Shown here: positions 21,686 to 32,220 of the stretch, piece by piece
Numbering within the stretch: position 1 is the stretch's first letter
Layout of the letters: each line of letters begins with the position of its first letter
From: Tubiluchus corallicola
Taxonomy: Eukaryota > Priapulida > Priapulimorpha > Priapulimorphida > Tubiluchidae
Direction of reading: 5' to 3'
DNA length: 32,500 bases
Assembly (NCBI GenBank): GCA_030141605.1
Contig: JAQGDQ010001064.1
Location: 3,094 to 35,593 of the forward strand
Program-made: the position numbers and the translations under genes
Notes under the pieces: generated by a model
Told to the model about the DNA's origin: nothing
The model's input: only the letters and a program-made list of their open reading frames with translations
The model's database searches: none

Positions 21686-22528
21686 AGGTGTTATTGCTGG
21701 ACTGAACGAAAGTATTATTAGTATTAGACTCTGATCGTCACGAAATCAACTTTCTAACCCTGTAAGCCGTTAGTTTACTGGTTTTTGGACTACAATAGTT
21801 ACCACCTATCACTGAACTGCTGAGAGCTGATTATTTCAAAAAATGTTAATGTGAATTTTAGGACACAAGCACGTTTTTTGTCAGGTGAACAACAACTATC
21901 TTTTTATTTGCTTAAAATTTTTATAAACAGTCAAAGAGACAACAATACAAGTCTGATAAAGGTAGCTTGAGTACAGTGTGAATAAAAAATAACAGAGAAC
22001 ACATTGAAATATTGTTAATTAACTTTTCCAAATACTGAACATTAAATATTAGAAAAAACGTCACAAAAAGTGTTTGAGACATTCGACTGAGAGACAAACA
22101 ATTTTGAGACAAATTGGCTAATCGATAATTGATTTATTGAAGTCAGGTTGGAAAAACAAACACGCTTTTAGGCACGCTTTCACTTCACAAGTCAACAACG
22201 TTTATATAGTGGTACTACTCCTTTAATCTACGATGATTTTTATACTAATCACAAAACACGTAGCTACATCGCATGCAAACACGAATTAAACTAACTAGTT
22301 ATTGGAAAGTGAAGATTGGAGCAAGTTTTAATTTCACTTTAACTTATGTAGCTTAGTGCATATAGAATCTTCACAGAGTTCGTCAATATATTCTGATAGT
22401 AGGGCCCTTTTGGTCAGATGTAAATTAGTTTTGAAACAGGCAAATAAAAGTCAATTAAATTGAACATAAAAATGATTGCAAATTGCATACTAATCCATTA
22501 TCAATAATGCTGGTTGTTTTTAATGTTT
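21686..22528. other. Intergenic, nothing recognised
   Basis: AT-rich DNA with no supported gene. The short minus-strand frame near 21921-22112 has no domain signature. Confidence 0.5.
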
Positions 22529-22861
22529 CAGTAAGTCCCCGCTTAACGACGCTAATGCGACGTTAAGTGAAACGTCGTTGAACGAAACCAAGACTTCCAT
22601 GGAAAGTAATGTAAAAAAATCGAGATACGTTCCAGAGGCAAAAGTAAATGCTGCTTAATCATGTAAATTAAATATTTTATGAATTTTGTTATGGGTTCTA
22701 CTAATTCATTTTTTCTGCTTGCTTAAATGGTGTCAAACGTTCAGCGTCGTTAAAACGAAACGTCGCTAAACGGGGAATCGTTAAAACAAACGTCGCTAAA
22801 CGGGGAATCGTTAAAACGAAACGTCGCTAAACGGGGGGAGCCGTTAAGCGAGGACTTACTG
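22529..22861. mobile_element. Tigger/pogo-like MITE
   Basis: Starts CAGTAAGTCCCCGCTTAACG and ends with the inverted CGTTAAGCGAGGACTTACTG, followed by TA. The CAGT.AGTCC.CGCTTAACG end is typical of pogo/Tigger-type Tc1-mariner elements, which duplicate TA; the left flank reads TT, so one copy may have mutated. Subterminal AAACGTCGCTAAACGGGG is repeated three times near the right end. The element is 333 bp with no transposase. Confidence 0.85.
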
Positions 22862-23005
22862 TACTATCTTTGTGGTAAGTTTAAGAGCACAAAGATATCA
22901 GAAGTTATTCGAGAACTAATGTTTAGCAGATGTAAGAAAATATTACTTTTGGAACTACAAATGCATATTATAGGCAATAATCGGATCTATAAGTGTTGTA
23001 CTACA

Positions 23006-23376
23006 AAGCATGATTTTAACTGCACTAAACTGCAGTAAATGCTAGAACAGAAAAGCATGATTTTAACTGTACTAAACTGCAGTAAATGCTAGAACAGAAA
23101 AGCATGATTTTAACTGTACTAAACTGCAGTAAATGCTAGAACAGAAAAGCATGATTTTAACTATACTAAACTGCAGTAAATGCTAGAACAGAAAAGCATG
23201 ATTTTAACTGTACTAAACTGCAGTAAATGCTTGAACAGAAAAGCATGATTTTAACTATACTAAACTGCAGTAAATGCTTGAACAGAAAAGCATGATTTTA
23301 ACTATACTAAACTGCAGTAAATGCTAGAACAGAAAAGCATGATTTTAACTGTACTAAACTGCAGTAAATGCTTGAA
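23006..23376. repeat. 46-bp minisatellite, 8 copies
   Basis: Units of AAGCATGATTTTAACTGTAC plus TAAACTGCAGTAAATGCT and AGAACAGA, highly homogeneous, with variants CTGTACT/CTATACT and GCTAG/GCTTG. A (CTACAG)n run follows at about 23567-23590. Confidence 0.95.
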
Positions 23377-23667
23377 CAAAGATGCCCAATATCAACTGTA
23401 ATATCAACGATACCTAAGTATGTATGACAGAAATCTAACAGAAATATTTAGTATGTTATCAAACAATAGTCAAACTCTAAGGGCAGTTTTGTCACTATAA
23501 CACAAGCTATGATTAGTACACAAGCATCAGTACTAACTTACAGTTACTACAGCCAGTAAAACAACTACAGCTACAGCTACAGCTACAGCTATGAACCAGT
23601 ACTATCGTTAGTAGCAAATAATAAGCAGCCGTTAAATGATTAATCACAACTACCGTCTACAGGCTAT

Positions 23668-23809
23668 AAAGTTACTGAACTGATGTGGCAGATGGCGTTG
23701 TTTTACATGCATGCATGTCACGTGAGTTGTGCATTAGTTAAGTTAAGTTGCATTACTGTGGTACACTTAACCTTCGACCTACAGCAACAACGAAATTGTG
23801 AAAAGGCTT
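23668..23809. mobile_element. MITE family A, copy 3 (right end only)
   Basis: Matches the right third of the copies at 2256 and 8453: GTTACTGAACTGATGTGGCA, then TGTGGTACACTTAACCTTCG and the terminal TTGTGAAAAGGCTT. The left end is missing, so it is truncated. Confidence 0.8.
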
Positions 23810-24019
23810 ATACAGCTACACCCTAAAAAGCAACTATAGCGATAGAGCAACTAAAGCAACTATACTAAGTACTAAGCAGCAACTTGAACTAAGTTATTAC
23901 TAACAAATACAGCTTAGATAACAGCAACAACTACAGAACAAATGCTATCATAACTAGGAAGCATACTGAGTAGCAACTAAATTATTAGTACACGTAAAAA
24001 TACCAAAAATAATAGCCTA

Positions 24020-24765
24020 GGAAGCAACTACAGAGCAAATACTATCATTAGTAACAAGTACTAGCTAGAAACTAAGTTGTTACCTACAAATGCAAGCCTA
24101 TAAAGTGATTGTATCTACAGAGCAAATACTATCAATAGTAACAAGTACTAAGCAGCAACTAAGTTGTTACCTACAAATGCAAGCCTATAAAGTGATTGTA
24201 TCTACAGAGCAAATACTATCATTAGTAACAAATACTAAGCAGCAACTACGTTGTTACCTACAAATGCAAGCCTATAAAGTGATTGTATCTACAGAGCAAA
24301 TACTATCATTAGTAACAAGTACTAAGTAGCAACTAAGTTGTTACCTACAAATGCAGGCCTATAAAGTGATTGTATCTACAGAGCAAATACTATCATTAGT
24401 AACAAGTACTAAGTAGCAACTAAGTTGTTACCTACAAATGCAAGCCTATAAAGTGATTGTATCTACAGAGCAAATACTAACATTAGTAACAACTACTAAG
24501 TAGCAACTAAGTTGTTACCTACAAACGCAAGCCTATAAAGTGATTGTATCTACAGAGCAAATACTAACATTAGTAACAAGTACTAAGTAGCAACTAAGTT
24601 GTTACCTACAAATGCAAGCCTATAAAGTGATTGTATCTACAGAGCAAATACTATCATTAGTAACAAGTACTAAGTAGCAACTAAGTTGTTACCTACAAAT
24701 GCAAGCCTATAAAGTGATTGTATCTACAGAGCAAATACTAACAATAGTAACAAATACTAAGATGC
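24020..24765. repeat. 87-bp satellite, about 9 copies
   Basis: Units contain CTACAGAGCAAATACTATCA, TTAGTAACAAGTACTAAG, GCAACTAAGTTGTTACC and AAATGCAAGCCTATAAAGTG. Period measured between GAGCAAAT at 24033, 24120, 24207 and 24294 is 87. Since 87 is divisible by three, a short periodic frame stays open, but it is not a gene. An AT-dinucleotide-rich stretch follows at 24855-24960. Confidence 0.95.
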
Positions 24766-24965
24766 GACTACGTGACTTACAGTTGAAACGCTATCGACAA
24801 CTATATCCAATAGAATAAATCTACATTTGCAGCTACAGAATGAACAACAATTTTTGAATATATATGATATATTATATATTATGTATATAATATAAATATA
24901 TTAGATAAATGTAAATACAATAATATATATCGAATATATATATATATATATATATTTAATTAGCA

Positions 24966-25317
24966 TTAAATATACTGTAAGCATCAGCTAAACTACAAAA
25001 ACCTGCATCTTATAGTAACATAAGTCTTCTGTGGTTTGATATAGAAGAGAAAGCACAGTAAAAGACTACTAAAATCGACTAAAGAGCAGACTAAAAGCAG
25101 TGACTAAACACAGTTTATGATTCTACTATCTAATTCCTGAGTAAAACTAAAACATGTGCGGTTTTCTCAAAAGAGTTTACCCATCTATCAAACTAACACC
25201 CACGTGGAGTCATAGAAACAGGTAATACTATCTAGTCTATGCCATTATTTGGTAAACACACTTATGAGATATCCAATCCCCAAATAGCCAATTAAATATA
25301 AAAAAAAAACATCAGAA
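24966..25317. other. Intergenic, nothing recognised
   Basis: AT-rich DNA without recognisable gene or repeat, ending in a poly-A run at about 25300. Confidence 0.5.
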
Positions 25318-25398
25318 TTCGTCTTGGATTTGAACCAAGAACCGCTGAACTTTTAAGCTCAATGTCCAACCCTGCTAGAACGTTCAGACCAAATTCGT
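25318..25398 (-). ncRNA. tRNA-like sequence (SINE head or tRNA pseudogene)
   Basis: On the minus strand TAGCAGGGTTGG resembles a box A. TGAGC/GTTCA can form an anticodon stem around TTAAAA, and CTTGG-TTCAAAT-CCAAG is a perfect T arm with box B. I could not pair a convincing 7-bp acceptor stem, so an intact tRNA gene is unlikely. Confidence 0.5.
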
Positions 25399-25621
25399 TC
25401 AGTTACTTCTGGTTCAAGCACAAGGTAATTCATGTTTACCTCAGTGTTAATTAATGATTTTGCATCCAAGATGCTTAAGATAATTAGGCAATTAATTATT
25501 TAACTGAGCAATTAATCTATGCTTAATTTAGCCTGTTTGACTGAACTACATCACCTGGAAATACTGAAGTGATCAGCGAACTATTAGGTTCACTCAGAAT
25601 TTGCCCTGGTTACAAGGGATT

Positions 25622-25700
25622 AAGTTGTCCAATGGTCTAAGACTCACAGATGCTATCTCAAAGGTTCAGAGTTCAAATCCAAGTTGTGTTTCAAAGTTTT
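25622..25700 (+). ncRNA. tRNA-Leu/Ser-like relic
   Basis: GTCCAATGGTCTAAGAC resembles a box A region (compare CCGAGTGGTCTAAGG) and AGAGTTCAAATCC a box B. The T stem does not pair, so this is a degenerate tRNA-derived sequence, plausibly a SINE. Confidence 0.4.
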
Positions 25701-26389
25701 ACCTTTTTCAATGCGACAGTCTAATAGTGATTGTAGAAAACGTGTTTAAAACACAAATGAATTTAAGCGATGTTATTTGAGTTCTGAATTTTTCACAATT
25801 TTTCCATAACAGTAAAGAACTAATTCAAGATTCTGTTATCTTACAATATGTATGATACACATACAACACAACTTCATAATACGATGTAGTTTACATAGCA
25901 ACGAGAAAAAAACCACACGAGACTTCAATAACTCAACTATCGCGTCAGTTCGGAAAAAAACTTTAAATTGCAAAAAATCAAAGGAGTATCCGGTTTTGGT
26001 TACAGCAACAACGTTCTGAAAAGAAAAAATGTTGTTTCGTTAAAAAATTGATAACTTTCAACTTGCTTATTAACTGTACACGACAAGTTCCCTACACGTG
26101 AGCAGTAGCCGAAATCTTTGCTTTAACACAGCAGACAACATTTTGACCAACGGCACGCCTGAATTACAGCCTGCATGGGACAAACAGACGAAATTTGAAG
26201 TTACCTTTTAGTCAAATGTGGTCAAATTTATTCCTCCTCTTCAATTCTGGTGCGTCGTGTGGCGGTCATCTTCCTCTCCTGAAATGAACAGTGAACAATG
26301 TACAATGAACAATGAAATGAACACACATACTGCTAATCAAATTAGCAGAAATCGATTGAAAGAGATCATAGTTGTCTTATTTTCATTAA

Positions 26390-26465
26390 ATTACGGTAGA
26401 ACGTCATTACAAAGTACAGCAGTCACTGTGGGGGCGCGGGTTCGAATCTCACCAAAACCTGTGAA
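26390..26465 (+). ncRNA. tRNA-derived relic with box B
   Basis: GGTAGAACG followed by GCGGGTTCGAATCTCACC. The T arm GCGGG-TTCGAAT-CTCAC pairs with one mismatch and one G-U, as in a diverged tRNA. No complete cloverleaf is seen. The surrounding 25700-26870 holds no supported gene. Confidence 0.4.
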
Positions 26466-26867
26466 ATAAAGGCTAATTTTATCTTGAGAAAATTACTTGA
26501 TGGAGATGCACAGAGTTTTTCATGTCGAACTTGGTAAAAAATTGAGAATGCGAATTTCCACTCAACGGCAGGCTTACTTATTATCTTGTTAAGTGAGGAG
26601 GGACTGGTACCTATCTAATTATCTTGGTTAATCATTAAGTATGAGAAAATGAACTTAGCTACGTCTGTAAATCAATTTAAACAGTTAAACAAATTAAACG
26701 GCGAGGATTGATATCGTACGAAATGTTGCAGACCGAGTATTGAACCGAGGTAGTCACAAGCTATTCAGTGACCAGACTTGGCGATACTTAACTTCGGCTG
26801 CAAATTACACTCTCTGAATACTCGAATATTCACACAGCATCTGGAATGCTGTTCGAAGCTGTGCGTG

Positions 26868-27660
26868 AACATGCATGCATATATGTATATGTACGTGCAC
26901 ATTCACACATATACATACACACACAAGCATATGCATGTACATGTACAAATACATATACATATACGAATATGTGCATGCACACATACACATACACACACAT
27001 ACATAAACATACACATGTACATGTATACATACAAATACGCATATGTACACATACACACATTCATACATATACATATACACATACATATAAATACATATAC
27101 ATATACGAATATGTGCATGCACACATACACATGTACATGTATATATACAAATACGTATATGTACACATACACACACTCATACATATACATATACACATAC
27201 ATATAAATACATATACATATACGAATATGTGCATGCACACATACACATGTACATGTATATATACAAATACGCATATGTACACATACACACACTCATACAT
27301 ATACATATACACATACATATAAATACATATACATATACGAATATGTGCATGCACACATACACATGTACATGTATATATACAAATACGCATATGTACACAT
27401 ACACACATTCATACATATACATATACGAATATGTGCATGCACACATACACATGTACATGTATATATACAAATACGCATATGTACACATACACACACTCAT
27501 ACATATACATATACACATACATATAAATACATATACATATACGAATATGTGCATGCACACATACACATGTACATGTATATATACAAATACGTATATGTAC
27601 ACATACACACACTCATACATATACATATACACATACATATAAATACATATACTCACATAC
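26868..27660. repeat. CA/TA-rich satellite with about 116-bp higher-order unit
   Basis: About 790 bp built from ACATATACA-type words. A longer unit (CGAATATGTGCATGCACACA, ACACATGTACATGTATATAT, AAATACGCATATGTACAC) recurs about 6 times at 116-bp spacing, once shortened (near 27425). Long periodic frames on both strands are by-products. It ends about 55 bp beyond the myosin donor site. Confidence 0.95.
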
Positions 27661-27720
27661 AGCTATTCTACTTTAAAATCAACAACAAGATACCTCGTCA
27701 TCTAAACACACATGACTTAC

Positions 27721-29350
27721 AGTGATTTGGGTGACTCCACCAGCACGAGCCTGCGCACGCATCTTAGCAAATGCATTCTCCGCTTCTTCTGCGCGAGCTT
27801 CGGCTTCCTCGAGTTCGGCCTGCGTCTTGCGGAACTTTGCGAGGTTCATGTTGGCAACCTCTTCCGCCTCCTCGATCTGCCTCTTGTACAGTTTCGCCTT
27901 GCCGTTCAGCTTCTCGATCATGTCCTGGAAGTGGCCCTGGCTCTTCTTGTCGTCCTCCACCTGCATCATCAGTTCCTTGATGCGACGATCCGACTTGCGG
28001 TAGGTCTTCTGGAGTTCGCTGTGGCGTCGAGTTTCCGCCTCGAGTTCGCCTTCCAGTTCTCGAACGCGATGTTCCAGCTTGGCTATGAGCTTCTTGCCTC
28101 CCTTCATCATGTTGGCTTCCGCCTCATCCAGGCGGATCTGAAGATCCTTTATCTGTCCCTCAAGAGCCTTTCTGGACCTGTCCGTTGCAGCGGCGTGCTC
28201 CTGTTCCTGACGAAGTTCCTCGGCCAAGCGGGCTGCATCTGCGACCGCAACTCTTGCCTTCTCGTCCGAGCCCTTCAGCTCGTTCAACGTCTCGTCAAGA
28301 TCTGCTTGCATTGTGGTGAGGTCACCTTCAATCTTCCTCTTGGCAGAACCGATGGAAGCGACTTGAGCCTGGAGATCGGAAATTCGGTCGTTCGTGTCGT
28401 TCAGCTCGGCTTCGGTGGCGCGGCGGTTGCGCTCGGCTTGTTCCAACGCGGTGCGAGTTTCCTCCAGCTCGGATGAAATGGCGTTACAGCGTCGTTCGCT
28501 GGAGCTGAACTGTTCGCGGACTTCCTCTCTTGCACGTTGCTCGTCTTCGAGCTGACTCTCCATGTCCTTGATCGCCGCTTGAAGTTTCTTCACGTTCTTC
28601 TGTGCATCGGCGTTCTGGCGGTTGGCACTGTCCAGGGCGACTTCAAGTTGATTGATGTCGGTTTCAAGCTTCCTCCTCATCTTCATCAGCTCAGCTTTGG
28701 ACTTGGCTTCTCCTTCAAGACTGGCTTGCATCGAGTCAATGGCGCGCTGGTGATTTCTACGCGTGGTCTCGAATTCCTCGTCTTTTTCTGCAAGCCGTCT
28801 GTCGACCTCCTGACGGATCTGTTGCAGTTCTAGCTGGCCACGGACAACCTGGGCTTCTGTGTGTTCAAGAGCTGCTTCAGCTTCTTCAAGGGCAGCTTGC
28901 AGTTCCTCTTTCTCCTGTTCTGCTCTCCTGCGTGCCTTGTCAACTTCGTGAACGTTCTTACCTCCCTCGCTTAGTTGGTCAGTCAGGTCTTTAATCTCCT
29001 CGGTCAAGTTCCTGTTCTCTCGTCGAAGACTTTCGATGGCATCCTCTGCCTCCGTGGCTGAGCTTTTCGCCTTGAACAGTTCGGTGGAAATGTTGCGGCA
29101 CTCGCGCTGGGATGCCTCCAGCTCCGCGGCAACGTCATCACATTTCTGCTTCCACTCGGCGACGGTCTTGTCGAAGTTGCGCTGACGCTTTTCGGCAGCG
29201 TTGGCCATCGTCGTGGCTCGCTCGACCTCTATCGACATGTCGTCGAGAGAATTTTGCAACTTCTGCTTCGACTTTTCGAGATTTGAAACCTTTGCGAGAG
29301 CCGTTTCGGCTGCTTCCTCGGCCGCCATGAGCTTGGCTTGCATTTTTCTC
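27721..29350 (-). CDS. Muscle myosin heavy chain, C-terminal rod exon
   Basis: This 1630-nt exon encodes 543 residues of the light-meromyosin coiled-coil rod of a sarcomeric-type myosin II, which packs into thick filaments. It starts after the acceptor TTGATTGTTTTCAG (29351 on) and ends before the donor GTAAGT (27720-27715). Recognisable conserved stretches: [137 protein letters not shown]. The last lies in the region needed for filament assembly. Heptad spacing is continuous throughout. Codon use is GC-rich at third positions, as expected of a highly expressed gene. Only the short non-helical tail is missing; read-through of the donor would add 13 codons before a stop. Confidence 0.97.
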
Positions 29351-29368
29351 CTGAAAACAATCAAACAT

Positions 29369-29456
29369 TGTTCATTGTTACACTGCTGGCATTGTTTATT
29401 GTTACACTGCTGGCATTGTTCATTGTTACGATGCAAATATTGTTCATTGTTACACA
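29369..29456. repeat. 27-bp repeat beside the myosin acceptor
   Basis: Three to four copies of TTCATTGTTACACTGCTGGC-type units lie 20 bp beyond the exon border, inside the intron. Confidence 0.85.
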
Positions 29457-30830
29457 AATATTCCTTATTATCGGAACCACAGTTTCGTCACTGTTGGTGT
29501 CAAGCAATTTAATCTAGCATTCTATAATTATTTGTTTTCTTTTCGCATTTTTACAAACATGCATTTCCTGAAAGTGTTTAAAACGAAGCCAGCCTTAGTC
29601 ATGTGACCTAAGCTTTAGTAGTATACGCCACCTATCAGTCACACTTGTTTTTACACGTAGTTACATTTTCTGTTGCCGCTATGCTGATCATGCCGTTTGG
29701 TGATACTTGCACTGCTTTGTCTATTTTGTTGCAATTTAACAGACACTAGTTCTATTTTCAAGCCAAAGTTGTCACCAGTCTACTTTAATAATTAGTTTAA
29801 ATAGATTAGAATTGCTTCAAATGTCTTCTTTATAATGCAATAATTTGTGTTTCAGTCTTCTTAAATCTAATGTTTTATTTTGTCTAAATAGTAATAACCT
29901 TTAGCACGTTCGTAAGCACTTTTTGTGATCTGTTATTTTAATAAATTGCAGGTCTATCGCACAGTTCAATACTGATTTTTACCGTTTCTTTGCCTGGACT
30001 GGGCGCATCCACACTAACTACTACTTTGTCATCATTGTCACATCCAAAATCTTAGTTGTTGCGCATCCACAATTACTATCCTCATCGCCATCATTGTCAC
30101 ATTGTCAAAGACTTATAACCACAGAGATTAACACTAAAATCGGAGAATTCACTATGCCTGCCACGTGCGACCGCGTGACACGTTGCGCCATCCAACGGCT
30201 AGCGAGTAAAAAGTACGCATATCTATGACGTTGACAATAACAATAACGCTGTCTTCAGCTTGCCGTAATATTGTTATCTATGGTTTACCCGCGCACCGTT
30301 GAACCGTTAGCGCCACCTATGCGTTTTTGTAGTAAGTGAACACTCCGTATATAGTGCTGAGCTCTGTGCTTGTGCTTATGAATGATCCTATGATCATTCT
30401 ATGATCATCACTGTCATAGTCGTCAATACACTCGTTATCATTATCATCGTTGTCGTCGCCATTATGGCATTCCACCGTGACTTTCCGTGTTACTGATACA
30501 AATACCCTAGATATTGTTCTCCATATTAAGCGCATTTTAAAGCTCTATCAAGCATGTTATTAAATAATAACTAATTAAAGTTCTTTGCTCATGTGTTAAA
30601 TCCAAATTTGTCAATCCAAATGTTAATGTGTGTTAATCTAGTTCGTTGCTCATTGGCTGTGTTAAGTTACATGTGTAGGTATTCTAGGCAAAAACCGTGT
30701 TATAGCACACTTGAACCACTTACTTATGGTTATAGACCTGTTCACATACTAGCATGTGTGATTGAAAGCTTCACGGTTGAATGATGTTAATGAAATGTTG
30801 TATTCACATCAAAATATTTATGTTGCATTA
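29457..30830. other. Myosin intron interior, nothing recognised
   Basis: The intron spans 29351-31173 (1823 bp), bounded by GTAAGT and TTTTCAG on the minus strand. This part is AT-rich with a (CATCATTGTCA)-like duplication near 30028-30105 and ATCATTATCATCGTTGTCGTC near 30436. No gene is seen. Confidence 0.6.
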
Positions 30831-31032
30831 AGTTGTGTTGTGTTGTTTTGTTGTGTTGTGTTGTGTTACATTACGTTACGTTACGTTACGTTACGTTATG
30901 TTGTGTTGCGTTACGTTACACTTCACGTCACGTCACGCTATGCTACGTTACGTTACGTTATGTTATGTTATGTTGTGTTATGTTACGTTGCATTATGTTA
31001 CGTTATGTAATGTTGCATTGCTTTATGTTGCA
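30831..31032 (+). repeat. Pentanucleotide TTACG/TTGTG/TTATG array
   Basis: About 200 bp of 5-bp units TTGTG, TTACG, TTATG and TCACG in the myosin intron. Short Cys/Tyr/Val/Leu-rich frames over it are by-products of the repeat. Confidence 0.93.
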
Positions 31033-31173
31033 TTGCTTTATACATATATACATATATACTAACGTTAATAACTTTACTTACATGTAATACAACATTATAT
31101 ATGAGTGTCACATCAATTAAGAATTTGGAAGCATTTAATATTTCTCAAGTTTAGACAAGTTTTTCAAACTTAC

Positions 31174-31619
31174 TTGACTTCATCCACTTCCGGTCCTCCT
31201 CCACCAAGACCTTCACTGTCCACACGAGCACGGAGGTTATTGAAGTCATTGTTGACCTTGGCAAATTGTCTCTGCAAGACCGCCTTGGCTTCCGACTCCT
31301 CCTCGATCTGCTCCCGCGCGGACTCCAGGTCGTGCAGGGCGTTGCGCAGCTGACCCTGAAGATTTGACCTCTGACGGCCCTCGTCCTCCGCCGTCTGTCT
31401 GGTCTCCTCGAGTTGGGCTTGCAGCTGAGATTTGATCTTGTTCATCTGGTTCAGTTTGGATTCGGCTTCCTCCAGCTGCCGCATGAGGTCGTTGTTCTCT
31501 GACGTCATGCGGGCTTTGGCTGCATTGAGGTCGTTGATTGTCCGCGCTGCTTCGTCCAGTTTTGCATTGGCTTCGGCCAGTTGACCTTCCAATGCTTTAG
31601 CCACCTTCTCGCTCTGACT
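31174..31619 (-). CDS. Muscle myosin heavy chain, rod exon (upstream)
   Basis: A 446-nt exon bounded by the acceptor TTTTGTTTACAG and the donor GTAAGT. It encodes 148 residues plus two bases; these join with the single leading base of the exon at 29350 to give Lys, so the products read ...EVDEVK-RKMQAKL. It opens with SQSEKVAKALEGQLAEANAK and contains LNAAKARMTSENNDLMRQLE and LQGQLRNALHDLESAREQ, all conserved in the S2/light-meromyosin rod. Odd: where the family normally has a helical segment just before the EEAKKKL-like motif, this protein has SEGLGGGGPEVDE, a glycine run with a proline, and is about one residue longer. Earlier exons (motor, neck, S2) must lie beyond the right edge; none is seen in 31640-32500. 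Confidence 0.96.
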
Positions 31620-31651
31620 CTGTAAACAAAATCAAAATAACATTACAGATA

Positions 31652-31900
31652 CCAGCGATTGATGACGATCATGAAAAGGTCAAAGGTCAAGTGTACCAGA
31701 CAACGCATTTGTGTACACTTGACAACGCCTCGCAGCCCATGCTATTGTTATACTAACAGTTTTAACACCTTGCTGGAACGTTACCTAGTTCATTTTTTCT
31801 TATTCTCAAGCAAGATTCTGCATAATGCATAATTAAGTAAAGTCAACATGAAACAACTGAATTTTCTGAACCGATGTGTCAGACGGCTTTGCTTTTCCCA
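31652..31900. mobile_element. MITE family A, copy 4 (truncated both ends), intronic
   Basis: CCAGCGATTGATGACGATCA, GAAAAGGTCAAAGGTCAAGT, TACCAGACAACGCATTTGTG and CAGTTTTAACA match copies 1 and 2. The AAGCCTTTTCACAG tip is missing, and the right end passes into the 115-bp repeat after GTCAGACGGCTTTGCTTT. It lies about 30 bp upstream of the acceptor of the myosin exon at 31619, in the preceding intron. Confidence 0.8.
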
Positions 31901-32220
31901 CGCCCTTTACCTACGTTACGTTAGGTTACGTTATGTTATACATGTTTTATTGATATGTTATCATGTTTTTCCTGTTAGTCAAGGAACTGATGCATCAAAC
32001 GACTTTGCTTTACCTACACGCTTTGCCTACATTACGTTAGGTTACGGTATGTTATACATGTTTCATTGATATGTTATCATGTTTTTCCTGTAAGTCAAGG
32101 AACCGATGCATCAAACGACTTTGCTTTACCCACACCCTACCTACGTTACGTTAGGTTACGTTATGTTATACATGTTCTATTGATATATTATCATGCCTTT
32201 TCCTGTAAGTCAAGGAACTA
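31870..32220. repeat. 115-bp tandem repeat, 3 copies
   Basis: Units of about 115 bp containing ACGTTAGGTTACGTTATG, ATACATGTTTTATTGATATG, TTATCATGTTTTTCCTGT and AAGTCAAGGAACTGATGC. Measured spacing of ACGTTAG is 31918, 32034 and 32148. The remainder, 32221-32500, holds no recognisable gene, only an (AAT)n run at about 32395-32412. Confidence 0.93.

Noticed and set aside
24090-24329. 79-codon periodic frame
   Set aside because: The 87-bp satellite unit is divisible by three; the frame is lost when units vary.
23006-24765. CRISPR-like appearance of regularly spaced repeats
   Set aside because: Units are contiguous tandem repeats without unique spacers, in eukaryotic DNA.
26778-27725. Long Tyr/His/Thr and Cys/Val/Tyr frames on both strands
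   Set aside because: Products of the CA/TA-rich satellite; periodic and open in many frames at once.
27712-29512. Plus-strand frames up to 254 codons opposite the myosin exon
   Set aside because: Antisense shadows of the coiled-coil coding sequence, whose GC-rich codon use leaves the other strand open.
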